A stretch of DNA of 64,000 nucleotides from AV69 sp963742315 (lineage in GTDB: Bacteria; Verrucomicrobiota; Verrucomicrobiia; Chthoniobacterales; UBA10450), in contig CAVULE010000010.1 of assembly GCA_963742315.1 (NCBI GenBank), positions 186,001-250,000 of the forward strand, in the 5' to 3' direction. The notes beneath the pieces were generated by a model that did no database searches, had not been told where the DNA came from, and saw only the letters and a list, made by a program, of their open reading frames with translations. This document shows, piece by piece, positions 41,477 through 51,173 of the stretch (its first letter is position 1; every line of letters begins with the position of its first letter). Both the position numbers and the translations under genes were made by a program.

Positions 41477-41707
41477 ATGACCCGAGCCCGTCAGCTATGG
41501 AAAAGTGCCACTCAGCATGAACGACTCTTATGGCGTCACCTCCGCAATCGACAACTTCAGGGCTGGAAATTTCGCCGACAACATCCAGTGAATCGCTACA
41601 TAGTTGATTTTTACTGCCCTGAAGTAAGTGATTCCGCCTCTCCCCTTGGGGAGAGAATTAAGGTGAGGGCAATCCGCGCCAAACGTTTACTGAAGCAACA
41701 CAGGTGA
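41477..41707 (+). pseudogene. Truncated DUF559 endonuclease-like gene
   Basis: 76 codons. The first 50 (LWKSATQHERLLWRHLRNRQ, GWKFRRQHPVNRYIVDFYCPE) are the N-terminal half of DUF559, a Vsr/PD-(D/E)xK-like fold. The second half with the catalytic Glu-Leu-Asp-Gly is replaced by a repeat at about 41638-41670 (CCTCTCCCC/GGGGAGAG hairpin). Broken by repeat insertion. Confidence 0.75.
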
Positions 41708-41717
41708 AAGCTGAGAT

Positions 41718-44579
41718 TTATCTGGAATTAGGATCTTGGCGAATAGGTTTGTTCGATTGAAAAAAGCCGAGAAGCTTCTCATCTAATGCGATTGCATCCT
41801 TGTCGCTGCTTGAACGGGCCTTCGAGATTGATTCCTGGATTGTGTTGATCGCTTCGCTGAAGTTTCCGGTCTCAGCGTAAGCGCTAGCCAAAGTTGCGAG
41901 TAAGAGCGGGTTGGTCCGTTTTGTTAGAGTGCATGCATGCTCGGCCAGGCGCACCGCTTCATGGCCGTCACGCAATTCGTCATTTGGGTAAGTAGCAAAA
42001 ACCCAGGCTAGTTCGTCAAGCGCGACGGTTGAGTCGGGAATCGAGGAAGCTGCCTGGTGAAGAAGCTTTGCAGCATCAGAAGAATTGATGAGCGCTAGCA
42101 GGGCACGGTGAAGCTCCGAGCCTGCTTCCGTCCAGTCCGGTCTAATCATTACAGAGTAAGTTAGTTGCTGAAAAGCCCGGATTGGCTCTCCCTTTCGCGC
42201 CAATGCTACACCGATTAGATGATGGATCTCGGCATCATACGGCGAAACCGCCAGTGCCTCGCGCGCCGCATCGACGGGATCTTCATTGTGATAGAACAAC
42301 GAAACTAACAGAAGCAAATGGGCATGCGTATTCTCCGGCGCATAAGCTACGGCCAGGCGGGCTTCCTCAATCGCTCTCTCCAGCTTCTTCTGCTTGAACA
42401 ACAGCATCCCAAGTTTTAGGTGAGTTGCGCCATCCTGAGGCGCAAGCTCAGTCGCACGCTCGGCCTCTTCCAGAGCTTCGCTGGATTGTTCCGCGTCGTC
42501 CAAGGTAGTGGCGAGGGCTATTCTGGCTGCGGCATTAGAAGGATCGGCAGCTGCCGCCTTTTTAGCTTCAGCTAGTGCCGCATCCAGGTTCTTGGCGACT
42601 GAAAAATGCGTCGCGGCAGTGATGTGTTGAGCTACGGGATCGTAAATCCAAAACGAACCGAAACTATTCATCGCCCAAACCGCCAGTAGAATCGCGATCG
42701 GTAGTTGACGCCACTTTCTTCCGTCAGTGACAACATTCCATCCGGTTGCGGCAAAGAAACCGAGCGGAACGAGAGCGCTCAATCCATAAAATGCTTTGGT
42801 AGAGCCATAGCACGGGACTTCAAGATTGTAGTAAACCAGTGCCGTGGCCACGGCCAGTGAAAGACCAAGTAAAATAAAAACGTCAGTACGCAACTCGCGA
42901 AATAGTTGCCATAAGGACGCGATTACGCCGATTAAAAGAAGGAGCGCAGGCAGTACCGAGAGGAGATAACCGGCGCACATCAGATGATAGTTCCAGGGCG
43001 GGCGGACCGATAAGGCCGATACACCACTGCATAATCCATCACCCCATAGAGTAGAATAGAGTCCATCCCAGAACGATGCGGTTGCGCTGAATAATGGGCG
43101 AATCAGACTTTCACCGAAGCGGGCGAAATAAGAGACCGTATGATAGCCGTCGTCCTGCCACCAGAAGGCGCCAGTGACGGGATCCGAGTTGCCGACGAGT
43201 GGGCTCCCGTATCGTGAAACCCGAATGTAGTGCCAGCCACAGAGCACGGTGGCAATGAGGAGCATGCTGCCGAGCGTCCCGGCCCATTTTGTGAAGGAGG
43301 CTTTCTCGATGGCCAGTTGACGGGCAAGGGCCAGGACGATAAAGGGGATTACCAAAATAGCGGTCGCCTTTGTCAGCATCGCAGCGCCTATTAACAGCCC
43401 AAGAATGCAATAGCTTTTCCACGTTGCCAGGCTGGTCTTCGTCATCCGAAGCGCACAATAAAGAGAAGCGGAAACAAGAAGTGCCGCCAAGGTCTCGTTC
43501 GTTGGATAATGTGACAGGTAGAGTTGCATTGGCAGAAAAGCGGCCAGACCGCCGCCAATCAGTTGAAGGCTATGGCGATCTGGAAAAATCAGTCGCAGAG
43601 TGGCGAAGACCAGGAGGAACTGCGCGATGCCAAACAGCATCGTCAGTGCACGTAGCAGTAAGATTGCTGATGGATCTGCAGTAGTTAGATTGAATGTGGA
43701 CAGAGCAACCGCCGATATGAGGTAGTAAAGCGGCGGATGGAACATCTCCATTCCCTGGGTAGGTAGGGGAAGACGATGATATTCCTGTAAATACTTGATG
43801 TAATTAAGGTGGTGCGAGGCATCGAACCCAACCAGTGCGGGGAGAATTCGCGCGTTGTGCCAATAAAGAATCAGCCACAGACCAGCGAAACTGAAAACTA
43901 TGATGACCGTCATCCAGTTAACATTTGTGGGATGGCGATTAAGCCACCAGTTCCCTCCCACACAAAAAACAAGAGCAACAGCGCCGAACAGCAACCAGAG
44001 CGGCCAGACTTTAGTGAGACTACTTATGGTTCGCTCGCTACTATCAATCGAATTCCCCCGGCCCGGGAATCTTGGCGAAGCAGCAAGAGTAGCTCCTCGC
44101 CAGGTCGAGCCTGCGAATGACGTGATCCAATTCTGGTCGCTGCGAAGTGAGAGCTGATCGCCGGTCAGCGACAACCATAAAGCAGGTGGACCATTGTCGT
44201 TAAATACCCTGGCTTCAATTCGGTTCGGGCCGTCTTGCAGAAACCCGGAAACCTCAACCGTAAAGGCATCTTTCCAGTTGTGGTTGGGGACGAGTTCGAC
44301 CTTTCGGTCATTTATGGTCAACTGTATCTGCTTCGCTGCTCGAACGCTAAGGAGCGCTCTTGGCACCGGTCGCTGCACGGCGAAGTCACGGCGGAAAAGT
44401 GCGTCCAGATTGGCCACGCCGCGCGCCTTGACCTCGACCGCGGCCGGAAAAAAAATCCAGTCGGCGTGTTTATCCGATTGGAGAAAATTGGTTCCAGGGT
44501 CGCTCCGGCAAAGCCAGGTAAGGCCGGCAATTGCGATCACGCCAAAGGCCGCAGCTAACGATATTAAGACCCCTCTCAC
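41718..44579 (-). CDS. GT39/ArnT-like membrane glycosyltransferase with C-terminal TPRs
   Basis: 953 aa from a GTG start. One N-terminal membrane anchor, a soluble beta domain (about 40-190), then about ten membrane segments (about 195-650). The loop after the first core helix holds GFDASHHLNYIKYLQEYHRLPLP-type residues, with the family Asp, and EMFHPPLYYLIS, typical of dolichyl-phosphate-mannose-type transferases. Residues 660-940 are tetratricopeptide repeats (for example SEALEEAERATELAPQDG and HLKLGMLLFKQKKLERAIEE). Acts at the membrane on a polyprenyl-linked sugar; the acceptor is unknown. Confidence 0.8.
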   Translation of the reverse strand: MRGVLISLAAAFGVIAIAGLTWLCRSDPGTNFLQSDKHADWIFFPAAVEVKARGVANLDALFRRDFAVQRPVPRALLSVRAAKQIQLTINDRKVELVPNHNWKDAFTVEVSGFLQDGPNRIEARVFNDNGPPALWLSLTGDQLSLRSDQNWITSFAGSTWRGATLAASPRFPGRGNSIDSSERTISSLTKVWPLWLLFGAVALVFCVGGNWWLNRHPTNVNWMTVIIVFSFAGLWLILYWHNARILPALVGFDASHHLNYIKYLQEYHRLPLPTQGMEMFHPPLYYLISAVALSTFNLTTADPSAILLLRALTMLFGIAQFLLVFATLRLIFPDRHSLQLIGGGLAAFLPMQLYLSHYPTNETLAALLVSASLYCALRMTKTSLATWKSYCILGLLIGAAMLTKATAILVIPFIVLALARQLAIEKASFTKWAGTLGSMLLIATVLCGWHYIRVSRYGSPLVGNSDPVTGAFWWQDDGYHTVSYFARFGESLIRPLFSATASFWDGLYSTLWGDGLCSGVSALSVRPPWNYHLMCAGYLLSVLPALLLLIGVIASLWQLFRELRTDVFILLGLSLAVATALVYYNLEVPCYGSTKAFYGLSALVPLGFFAATGWNVVTDGRKWRQLPIAILLAVWAMNSFGSFWIYDPVAQHITAATHFSVAKNLDAALAEAKKAAAADPSNAAARIALATTLDDAEQSSEALEEAERATELAPQDGATHLKLGMLLFKQKKLERAIEEARLAVAYAPENTHAHLLLLVSLFYHNEDPVDAAREALAVSPYDAEIHHLIGVALARKGEPIRAFQQLTYSVMIRPDWTEAGSELHRALLALINSSDAAKLLHQAASSIPDSTVALDELAWVFATYPNDELRDGHEAVRLAEHACTLTKRTNPLLLATLASAYAETGNFSEAINTIQESISKARSSSDKDAIALDEKLLGFFQSNKPIRQDPNSR

Positions 44580-44611
44580 AATTCCTTAAAAAAAGCAAGA
44601 GGCGCCGCGTT

Positions 44612-46147
44612 TTAGCCGAGCGTGAGATACGGTAGCAAACCGTGCCGTCCGCCTTCGCGGCCAAAACCGCTTTCTTTGTAGCCACCGAACGGGCTGGCGG
44701 GATCAAATTTGTTGTAGGTGTTCGCCCAAACCACGCCCGCGCGCAGTTGGTTTACGATCTTGAAAATTTTGCTCCCCTTGTCCGTCCAGACGCCGGCGCT
44801 CAATCCGTAAGCTGTGTTGTTGGCACGCGCGATTGCTTCCTCAGGCGTGCGGAAAGTCATCACACTCAGGACGGGCCCGAAAATTTCTTCCTGCGCAATC
44901 CGATGTGAAGCGGTTACTCCGGTGAAGAAACTTGGTGGATACCAGTAGCCTTTGGCAGGCAAACGGGCGCGTGATTGCACCAGTTGCGCGCCCTGTTTCA
45001 ACCCGCTGTCTACCAACTCGCAAATCTTATCCAATTGCGATCGTGAATTAATCGCGCCAATATCGGTGTTCTTGTCGAGTGGATCACCCACGCGCAATGT
45101 GGAAATACGATCGCGCAATTTGCGAATGACGTTTGGAAAAACGCTCTCCTGGACGAACAAACGCGAACCGGCACAGCAAACATGGCCCTGATTAAAATAA
45201 ATTCCGGCGATAATTCCTTCCACCGCCTGATCGATTGGCGCGTCTTCGAAAATGATGTTGGCCGCCTTGCCGCCAAGCTCGAGCGTCAACTTTTTCTTCG
45301 TCCCGACGGTAACTGACGCGATTCGTTTCCCAACTTCGGTCGAACCGGTGAACGCGATCTTGTCGATATCGGGATGATTGACGAGCGCGCTGCCAGTTTC
45401 GCCGGGGCCGGTCAAGATGTTAACCACTCCATCGGGCAACCCGGCCTCTTGGAAAATTTCGGCGAGATGGAGAGCGGTGATCGAAGTCGTCTCCGCCGGC
45501 TTCAGGACACAGGTGTTTCCGCAGGCAAGTGCGGGCGCAAGCTTCCACGCCGCCATCAGCAACGGAAAATTCCAGGGAATGATTTGGCCGGCGACGCCGA
45601 GGGGCCGCGCCTTCCGGCCGGGAAAAGCGTATTCCAACTTATCGGCCCAGCCTGCGTAATAAAAAAAATGCGCCGCGACCAGCGGTAGATCAATGTCGCG
45701 CGATTCCTTGATAGTTTTGCCGCCGTCCATGGTTTCGAGCACGGCCAGCTCGCGCACCTTTTCCTGGATCAAACGGGCAATCCGGAAAAGGTATTTTCCC
45801 CGCTCGCGGCCCGGCATCTTCGACCAGACATTTTTGTAAGAGCGTCGCGCCGCTTTTACCGCGAGATCAACATCCTCTTTATTCGCGGAACCAATCTCTG
45901 CCAGTTTCTCTTCCGTGGCCGGATTAATGGAATCAAAATAATCGCCAGACTTCGGCGGCACGAACCGGCCATTGATGAAAAGCTGATAGCGGTTGCGCAG
46001 TTTAATGTAACTGTTCGCTTCCAGCGCTGGCGCGTAACTCCAACGCTCGCCGAAATCCAAACGTCTTTTTGTCATCGGTCGTCCGTTGGCCTCGCCGTTT
46101 CGATTGACAATCGCGAGCTGCGAGCTGTTTGGTTTCCGTCGCGACAT
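44612..46147 (-). CDS. Aldehyde dehydrogenase
   Basis: 511 aa from the ATG at 46147 (MSRRKPNSSQL). The ORF extends into deoC to 46177. NAD(P)-dependent ALDH: IIPWNFPLLMAAWKLAPALA, the NAD site FTGSTEVGKRI, LELGGKAANIIFEDA with the catalytic Glu, HVCCAGSRLFVQ with the nucleophile Cys, and EEIFGPVLSVMTF. It follows deoC directly. DeoC releases acetaldehyde, so oxidation to acetate is a natural role (inference). Confidence 0.93.
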   Translation of the reverse strand: MSRRKPNSSQLAIVNRNGEANGRPMTKRRLDFGERWSYAPALEANSYIKLRNRYQLFINGRFVPPKSGDYFDSINPATEEKLAEIGSANKEDVDLAVKAARRSYKNVWSKMPGRERGKYLFRIARLIQEKVRELAVLETMDGGKTIKESRDIDLPLVAAHFFYYAGWADKLEYAFPGRKARPLGVAGQIIPWNFPLLMAAWKLAPALACGNTCVLKPAETTSITALHLAEIFQEAGLPDGVVNILTGPGETGSALVNHPDIDKIAFTGSTEVGKRIASVTVGTKKKLTLELGGKAANIIFEDAPIDQAVEGIIAGIYFNQGHVCCAGSRLFVQESVFPNVIRKLRDRISTLRVGDPLDKNTDIGAINSRSQLDKICELVDSGLKQGAQLVQSRARLPAKGYWYPPSFFTGVTASHRIAQEEIFGPVLSVMTFRTPEEAIARANNTAYGLSAGVWTDKGSKIFKIVNQLRAGVVWANTYNKFDPASPFGGYKESGFGREGGRHGLLPYLTLG

Positions 46148-46151
46148 AAAA

Positions 46152-47096
46152 TCAGGGTAAGAAAAAATAATCAACACTCTGGTAATTGCCGTCGGCCACT
46201 TTTACCAATTGCATGAGGACGTCGTTGAGCAGGGTGCTGGCGCCAAAGCGAAAAAGAGCGGAGGTGAGCCAGTCGTCGCCCAACGTTTCCTTGACCATCA
46301 CCAGGTAGGCCAGCGCCTCCTTGGCCGTGCGAATTCCGCCAGCTGGTTTCATCCCAATCCGAATCCCGGTCTCGTAAAAATAATCGCGAATTGCTTCCAG
46401 CATTACCAACGTCACCGGCATGGTCGCGGCGAGTGAAATTTTCCCCGTTGAAGTCTTGATGAAATCCGCGCCGGCGCGCATCGCGATTTCGCTGGCCAGG
46501 CGAACGTTGTCGTAGGTCTGCAACTCGCCCGTTTCGAGGATCACTTTTAAATGCGCGGCCCCGCATGCTTCCCTGGTAGCGGCAATTTCATCGAAGACGC
46601 GCTCATATTCGCCGGCCAGAAAACGCGCGCGATTGATCACCATGTCGATTTCGTCGGCGCCATCACGGACGGCGCCGCGAACTTCCCGGAGTTTCAACTT
46701 GGTCGGCATTAATCCCGCGGGAAACGCAGTTGCGGCAGAGGCGACTTTAACGCTGGATTGTTCGAGAAATTTCTTCGCGATTCTAACGAGATTTGGATAG
46801 ACGCAAACGGCCGCACAACTCGGCACCTGGTAGCGGGGATCGAGGGGTTGGATGGCTTTGCGGCAAAGAAAGGCGATTTTTCCCGGAGTGTCGCTGCCTT
46901 CAAGCGTGGTCAGGTCCATCATCGACACCACTAACTTCAGGCCCGCGAGCTTGGCCGAAGTTTTGATGCTTCGTCGGGTGAAGGCGGCGGCCCGTTCTTC
47001 CGCCATCACTTGATCGACGCTCGGCACGCGCCAGCGCGATCGCTTTCGGGCAGGTGTTTTTAGAAGGGAGCTGGAATGCGGGGTGAGCGCTTTCAC
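46152..47096 (-). CDS. deoC: Deoxyribose-phosphate aldolase
   Basis: 314 aa from a GTG start. A leader of about 55 residues precedes the TIM barrel. Key segments are MMDLTTLEGSDTP, AVCVYPNLV, ADEIDMVINRARFLAGEY, HLKVILETGEL (Lys), ADFIKTSTGKIS (Schiff-base Lys) and GMKPAGGIRTAKEAL. It cleaves 2-deoxyribose 5-phosphate to glyceraldehyde 3-phosphate and acetaldehyde. The ALDH gene starts four bases past its stop, which supports a small deoxynucleoside catabolic unit. The next upstream gene lies 110 bases away. Confidence 0.93.
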   Translation of the reverse strand: MKALTPHSSSLLKTPARKRSRWRVPSVDQVMAEERAAAFTRRSIKTSAKLAGLKLVVSMMDLTTLEGSDTPGKIAFLCRKAIQPLDPRYQVPSCAAVCVYPNLVRIAKKFLEQSSVKVASAATAFPAGLMPTKLKLREVRGAVRDGADEIDMVINRARFLAGEYERVFDEIAATREACGAAHLKVILETGELQTYDNVRLASEIAMRAGADFIKTSTGKISLAATMPVTLVMLEAIRDYFYETGIRIGMKPAGGIRTAKEALAYLVMVKETLGDDWLTSALFRFGASTLLNDVLMQLVKVADGNYQSVDYFFLP

Positions 47097-47206
47097 AGGT
47101 AAAAGCGACTATATACACTGTGTTTGGCGACGAGGTCGAGTTGCACGTGCTCGTGGAATTGCTGATGCGGCCGGGGAAATGACACCTTAACACGCGGCAG
47201 GATGGT

Positions 47207-47875
47207 TCATTGTCGCGCCCCTTCATGGCTGCGCAAGATGAGGGGAGCAATTCCGTTGTAGAACCGTGTCACGTAAAAGAGATAGACTAGGAATGAGAGT
47301 AACTGAGCGGCGATTAACCAGACGTGGCCGGCCCGATGGATGAAAAAGTCCGGCCAGTGGCTGATCGCGAGGGCGCAGCTGAGGTTAAAAAAGAAAAGCA
47401 ACGGGACCAACACCCGGATATTGAGGGATTGATCTTCCATCGTGCGCTGATAGAGGGACCGGTCAGGTTCGTTAGCGGCTTCGCGCAAACGTGCTCGAAT
47501 CAGGCGCACGTCATAGACGAAAAGCAACCAGACGAATGCGGCGTAGGCAGTGCTCAAGCGGAACCAGGCCAGCGGATGCTCGAGCCGGGTGAAGAGAATT
47601 GCTTCCCCCAAGGCGCAGGCGATGTAAAAAAAGTTGTGACCAAACTCGAGCGGCCATTTGATGAGAGTGAGGGTGTGAATGATCGAACGTGACCAAAAGA
47701 TAAAGATGACGCATAAGCCGGCGCTGAGGTAAAGAAGAGCCGGCCAATTGTTCAACGACAAGGCGGTGCTCGCGTTCTCGGTCAGAAAGTAGAGCGCGAC
47801 GCCTTGGATGATGCTGGCGAGGGTGAGCTCGATGTTAACGACGTTGCTATCGAGGTCGCGGCGGGAAAGATTCAT
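47207..47875 (-). CDS. Integral membrane protein of unknown function
   Basis: 222 aa from the ATG at 47875. The ORF to 47917 reads into tRNA-Arg and is rejected. Six hydrophobic segments, among them ASIIQGVALYFLTENAS, LLYLSAGLCVIFIFWS, FFYIACALGEAILFTR, FVWLLFVYDV, VLVPLLFFFNLSCALAI and VWLIAAQLLSFLVYLFYVT. No family motif recognised. Confidence 0.65.
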   Translation of the reverse strand: MNLSRRDLDSNVVNIELTLASIIQGVALYFLTENASTALSLNNWPALLYLSAGLCVIFIFWSRSIIHTLTLIKWPLEFGHNFFYIACALGEAILFTRLEHPLAWFRLSTAYAAFVWLLFVYDVRLIRARLREAANEPDRSLYQRTMEDQSLNIRVLVPLLFFFNLSCALAISHWPDFFIHRAGHVWLIAAQLLSFLVYLFYVTRFYNGIAPLILRSHEGARQ

Positions 47876-47890
47876 GGGACGAGGGAATGG

Positions 47891-47964
47891 CGTGCCTGGA
47901 GGGATTTGAACCCCCAACCTTCTGATCCGAAGTCAGAAGCTCTATCCGGTTGAGCTACAGGCAC
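47891..47964 (-). tRNA. tRNA-Arg(TCG)
   Basis: Acceptor GTGCCTG/CAGGCAC, anticodon loop CTTCGGA (TCG), T-loop GTTCAAATC. Upstream of the membrane-protein gene. CCA is not encoded. Confidence 0.95.
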
Positions 47965-48054
47965 AAGTTTGAAATCCCAAATCCCAGGTTTCAGGCTCCA
48001 AATAAAGTGGTTGTTTGGGGGTTTTGGCTTTGGGATTTGGAACTTCGTAAGCAG

Positions 48055-48127
48055 GGTGGCCAACGGGACTCGAACCCGCAACAACCAGAACCACAATCTG
48101 GGGCTCTACCATTGAGCTATGGCCACC
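48055..48127 (-). tRNA. tRNA-His(GTG)
   Basis: Acceptor GTGGCCA/TGGCCAC with the extra 5' G typical of tRNA-His, anticodon GTG in TTGTGGT, T-loop GTTCGAGTC. Confidence 0.95.
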
Positions 48128-48284
48128 ACCTGAATCTCAGATTTTAGGTTTTAGATTTCCGATTGCAAAGCCAAAGCGCCAAACCGTCGGGCTTGGCACA
48201 CTCTTCGCTCACAGCAACGCCGTGGTGCTTCTCCTTAGCATTGCAAGAGGCGTGCGCCGGGCTATTCTCGGCGTTCATCCTGGC

Positions 48285-48749
48285 ATGACCCGACTTGGTT
48301 CGCTCCTACTCGCAGGGCTGTTGTTCGTCGTCACTAGCGCATCAGCGCAGAGCGACGACCCAAGCGAAACTTTTCTCAAGGCTTACATGACGGCGCAGCA
48401 GGGCGAAAAGCTGGAGCGGGACAATCAATTTACGCGGGCCCTCGCGAAATACCGCCTGGCGGGCAGCCTGCTGGAGGAGCTCAAGAAAACGCACTCGGAC
48501 TGGCAGCCGGCCATCGTCGAATACCGCAGCCGAAAAGTTTCCGACAGCATCCTGCGGGTGCAGAGCAAATCTGGAACGCAGCAGGACCTGGCCGCGACCA
48601 ATGCGCCGCCGGCTGAAGCTCAGCCTTCACCACAACAATCCACCGAGCCGACAGTTGAAATTGGGCCGAATAAATCTAAGCCGTCGATAATCTGTACAAC
48701 CGGCGGGTCAGGCTTCCCCGGCTCCAAAAACGCGAGAAACTGTGGTTGA
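48285..48749 (+). pseudogene. N-terminal part of a frameshifted exported TPR/coiled-coil protein
   Basis: 154 aa from the ATG at 48285; an ORF begins at 48222. Signal peptide (LLLAGLLFVVTSASAQ) and a helical domain (KAYMTAQQGEKLERDNQ, YRLAGSLLEELKKTHSDWQP). At about 48650-48695 the frame is lost; the reading switches to the frame of the 48742 ORF. A single indel would join both into a protein of about 720 aa. Confidence 0.65.
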
Positions 48750-50445
48750 GGCAGCGGTGCCAGCGCCCGCCACCGACGACACTGCGATCAAAAACGCGAC
48801 CCGGAAGTTGCGCGAGAAGGTCGAGCAATTGGAAGCGGAACTACATCAATCGCGTTCCAAAGTCAGCGAAGTGGAGGAAGAAAAGGAGAAGCTAAATTCC
48901 AAGCTGAAGGAATCGAACTCGAAGCTGGAACAGGCGCAGCAGGAGCTCGAAAAGACAAAGGGCGCGGAGAAAAATGTCCATGGCCAGTTGGCGGAAGCGC
49001 AGGCGTCGTTAAAGAAAATTCAGGAGACGGGCAATGGTGACGCGAAAGCGCAGGAGGCCTTGAAGGGTGAGATTGCGCAGCTGAAAAAGGCCCTCACCGT
49101 CGCTGAACAGGGTCGCGCCACCGCGGAAAAGGAACGCGATTCACAGAACGCGAAATTGGCCGACGCCAACTCGCAGATCGCAAAAATTTCAAAGGAGCGC
49201 GATGACGCTATGGGCCAGCTGGTAGGGTTGAAAGATTCCGAGCATCGCGTCGCCGTTCTGCTGGCCGAGAACACCGAACTAAAGGAGAAGCTCGCGACCG
49301 CCGAACAGACTGTGCGCGAGGTTAGCGAAGACAAGCCGAAAAAAGAGCAGGAACTGGCTGACGCGAGGAAGCAATTGGAGGATCTTCGCGCGCAGCTGGA
49401 GGCAAGCCAAAAACAGAACAAAGACTTTGAGGTCGAGGTGGCTTCGCTGCGCAGCCAACTGGAAGACACTTCCAGTCAACTCGAGAAAGCGAAGTTGACC
49501 GGTGCGAACGCCGATGAAACCGCCAGGATAACCCGTGAGAACCAGATCCTGCGCAACATTGTGGTGCGTGAGCGGCAGGAAGAAGCGCGTCGCGAGCAGG
49601 CCAAGAAATTGATGCTGGCGGAGTTCGATAAACTAAAGATCAAATCGGATACCTTGAACGAACAGATCGCGCTCCTGGCGCAACCGGTGACAAAATTAAG
49701 CGATGAAGAGCTGGCTTTACTTCGTCAGCCGGTCATTTCGATTTCGGACGAAAGTCCAAACACGGTTAAGGCCAGCTTTACTTACGCCAAGCCTTCAACC
49801 GGCAATCAACCGGGCGAACCAATTGTCGAGACGACGGATAGCGCGGCTCCGCCGGAAGCTAATTTGCAAAACGGATTCAAACCGGATGTGCCGACTGATC
49901 TAATCGATATTGCGAAACAGGCAAAGGGGAACTTTGACCAAGGGAAATATCATGCGGCCGAGCGCCAATATCAGGAACTCCTAACCAAAAGCCCGAACAA
50001 TCTTTACTCTCTTTCGAACCTCGGAGTTGTTTATTTCAGGACGGGCAAGCTGAAAGCAGCTGAACTTACCTTGAAGAAGGCAGTAGCTATCGCACCGAAG
50101 GACGAGTTTGCCCATACTACGCTGGGTATTGTTTACTATCGCCAGAGTAAGTTCGATGACGCCCTCAACGAATTAACCAAATCGCTCGCCATTAATCCCA
50201 AGAGCGCTGCGGCGCACAATTACCTGGGAATTACCGCCAGCCAGAAAGGCTGGCAGGAAGCTGCGGAAAAGGAAATGCTCGAAGCCATCGCGGTCAAACC
50301 GGACTACGCCGATGCGCATTTCAACCTGGCGGTGATTTACGCTACCGCCTCTCCGCCGTCGAAAGAACTGGCCAAGCGCCACTACACCAAGGCGACCGAG
50401 CTCGGCGCCGAACCGGACGCCTCGTTGGAGAAGTTGCTGCACTAG
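48742..50445 (+). CDS. Coiled-coil and TPR protein (downstream part of the frameshifted gene)
   Basis: 567 aa as drawn from a GTG; this frame is open from 48691. Residues about 15-300 are an almost unbroken coiled coil (REKVEQLEAELHQSRSK, SLRSQLEDTSSQLEKAK). Residues 385-560 are tetratricopeptide repeats (GKYHAAERQYQELLTKSPNN, GKLKAAELTLKKAVAIAPKD, SKFDDALNELTKSLAINPKS). The likely location is periplasm, as the upstream fragment carries the signal peptide. No enzymatic motif. The break may be real or a sequence error. Confidence 0.75.
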   Translation: MVEAAVPAPATDDTAIKNATRKLREKVEQLEAELHQSRSKVSEVEEEKEKLNSKLKESNSKLEQAQQELEKTKGAEKNVHGQLAEAQASLKKIQETGNGDAKAQEALKGEIAQLKKALTVAEQGRATAEKERDSQNAKLADANSQIAKISKERDDAMGQLVGLKDSEHRVAVLLAENTELKEKLATAEQTVREVSEDKPKKEQELADARKQLEDLRAQLEASQKQNKDFEVEVASLRSQLEDTSSQLEKAKLTGANADETARITRENQILRNIVVRERQEEARREQAKKLMLAEFDKLKIKSDTLNEQIALLAQPVTKLSDEELALLRQPVISISDESPNTVKASFTYAKPSTGNQPGEPIVETTDSAAPPEANLQNGFKPDVPTDLIDIAKQAKGNFDQGKYHAAERQYQELLTKSPNNLYSLSNLGVVYFRTGKLKAAELTLKKAVAIAPKDEFAHTTLGIVYYRQSKFDDALNELTKSLAINPKSAAAHNYLGITASQKGWQEAAEKEMLEAIAVKPDYADAHFNLAVIYATASPPSKELAKRHYTKATELGAEPDASLEKLLH

Positions 50446-50496
50446 AGGTCAGAGCTCAACCTGATCCACAATCAAACGCATGGCGAAGTGGAGCCC

Positions 50497-51048
50497 TCAG
50501 GCGGGCTCCAGCATTTGGTCAGGTCGTCTCAGTTCATAGCGATTCACCTCTTGCTCGAAGGCAATGACACCGGGAATCGTCCTATACCGCCTCACCAAGG
50601 CGAAGCCGAGTTTCTCGAGCACTCGATTGGGAGCAGGATTCTCCGCCCAGGGTTCGCAGACGAGTTTCTGCAGATTGAAGCGCTCGAAGTAAAAGGAGGC
50701 AGACCTGCGCACAAATTCGGTCCCCAGACCGGCTCGCCTCAATTGTGAATTCCACAGATGCAAATGGATAAAGGCCTCGTCGCCAGGAATGATCTTATTG
50801 ATACTTGAGTGTCCAACACGGGTTCCTCGAAATATCCAAAGCAGGTAAAACCGATCCCTTTCCCCGTCTGGTTTCTCATGGTCGGCTAAAAGAGCATCGA
50901 GCCACTTGTTTCTTTCAGGAAGTTTCAAGCGGTCGACGCCCATCCCGCGTAAAAATGGATCATCGGCCTTATAAAAGTAATCCAACATCAGCTCGTATTC
51001 TTGGCGACTTGAAAACGGACGGACTTCTATCTCTTCAACTCTCGGCAT
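50497..51048 (-). CDS. GNAT-family acetyltransferase (integron cassette gene 1)
   Basis: 183 aa from the ATG at 51048, which stands two bases after the attC core GTTAGGC, the usual cassette start. The ORF to 51066 overlaps that core and is rejected. RimJ/RimL-type GNAT: HSSINKIIPGDEAFIHLHLW, RRAGLGTEFVRRSASFYFE (acetyl-CoA loop R-R-A-G-L-G), NLQKLVCEPWAENPAPNRVLEKLGF. It acetylates an unknown amine; cassette GNATs may act on antibiotics, but this is not shown here. No attC follows its stop, so the array is cut at this end. Confidence 0.8.
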   Translation of the reverse strand: MPRVEEIEVRPFSSRQEYELMLDYFYKADDPFLRGMGVDRLKLPERNKWLDALLADHEKPDGERDRFYLLWIFRGTRVGHSSINKIIPGDEAFIHLHLWNSQLRRAGLGTEFVRRSASFYFERFNLQKLVCEPWAENPAPNRVLEKLGFALVRRYRTIPGVIAFEQEVNRYELRRPDQMLEPA

Positions 51049-51050
51049 AG

Positions 51051-51116
51051 GCCTAACGAGACACAAGATCAGCGACTCCGAATGCTTTCGGAGTTCGCTG
51101 CATCGCCTGGTTAGAT
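51051..51116 (-). other. attC site 1 (integron recombination site)
   Basis: 66 bp. Read on the minus strand: R'' ATCTAAC, then CAGGCGATG, a stem CAGCGA(A)CTCCGAA/TTCGGAG-TCGCTG with one extrahelical A, then ATCTTGTGTCTC and R' GTTAGGC. Both core sites fit RYYYAAC and GTTRRRY. Joins cassette genes 2 and 1. Confidence 0.85.
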
Positions 51117-51173
51117 GGAAACCGCCGTATCGAAAGCGGCGTTCTAGGTTTCACTCTTTTGGATGGCGACACT

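Noticed and set aside
47876..47917. Extension MGVQIPPGTPF of the membrane-protein ORF
   Set aside because: This is the well-known translation of a tRNA 3' end (tRNA-Arg).
50446..50496. attC after cassette gene 1
   Set aside because: The stop is followed by GGGCTCCACTTCGCC and no RYYYAAC/GTTRRRY pair or stem was found in 50440-50500.
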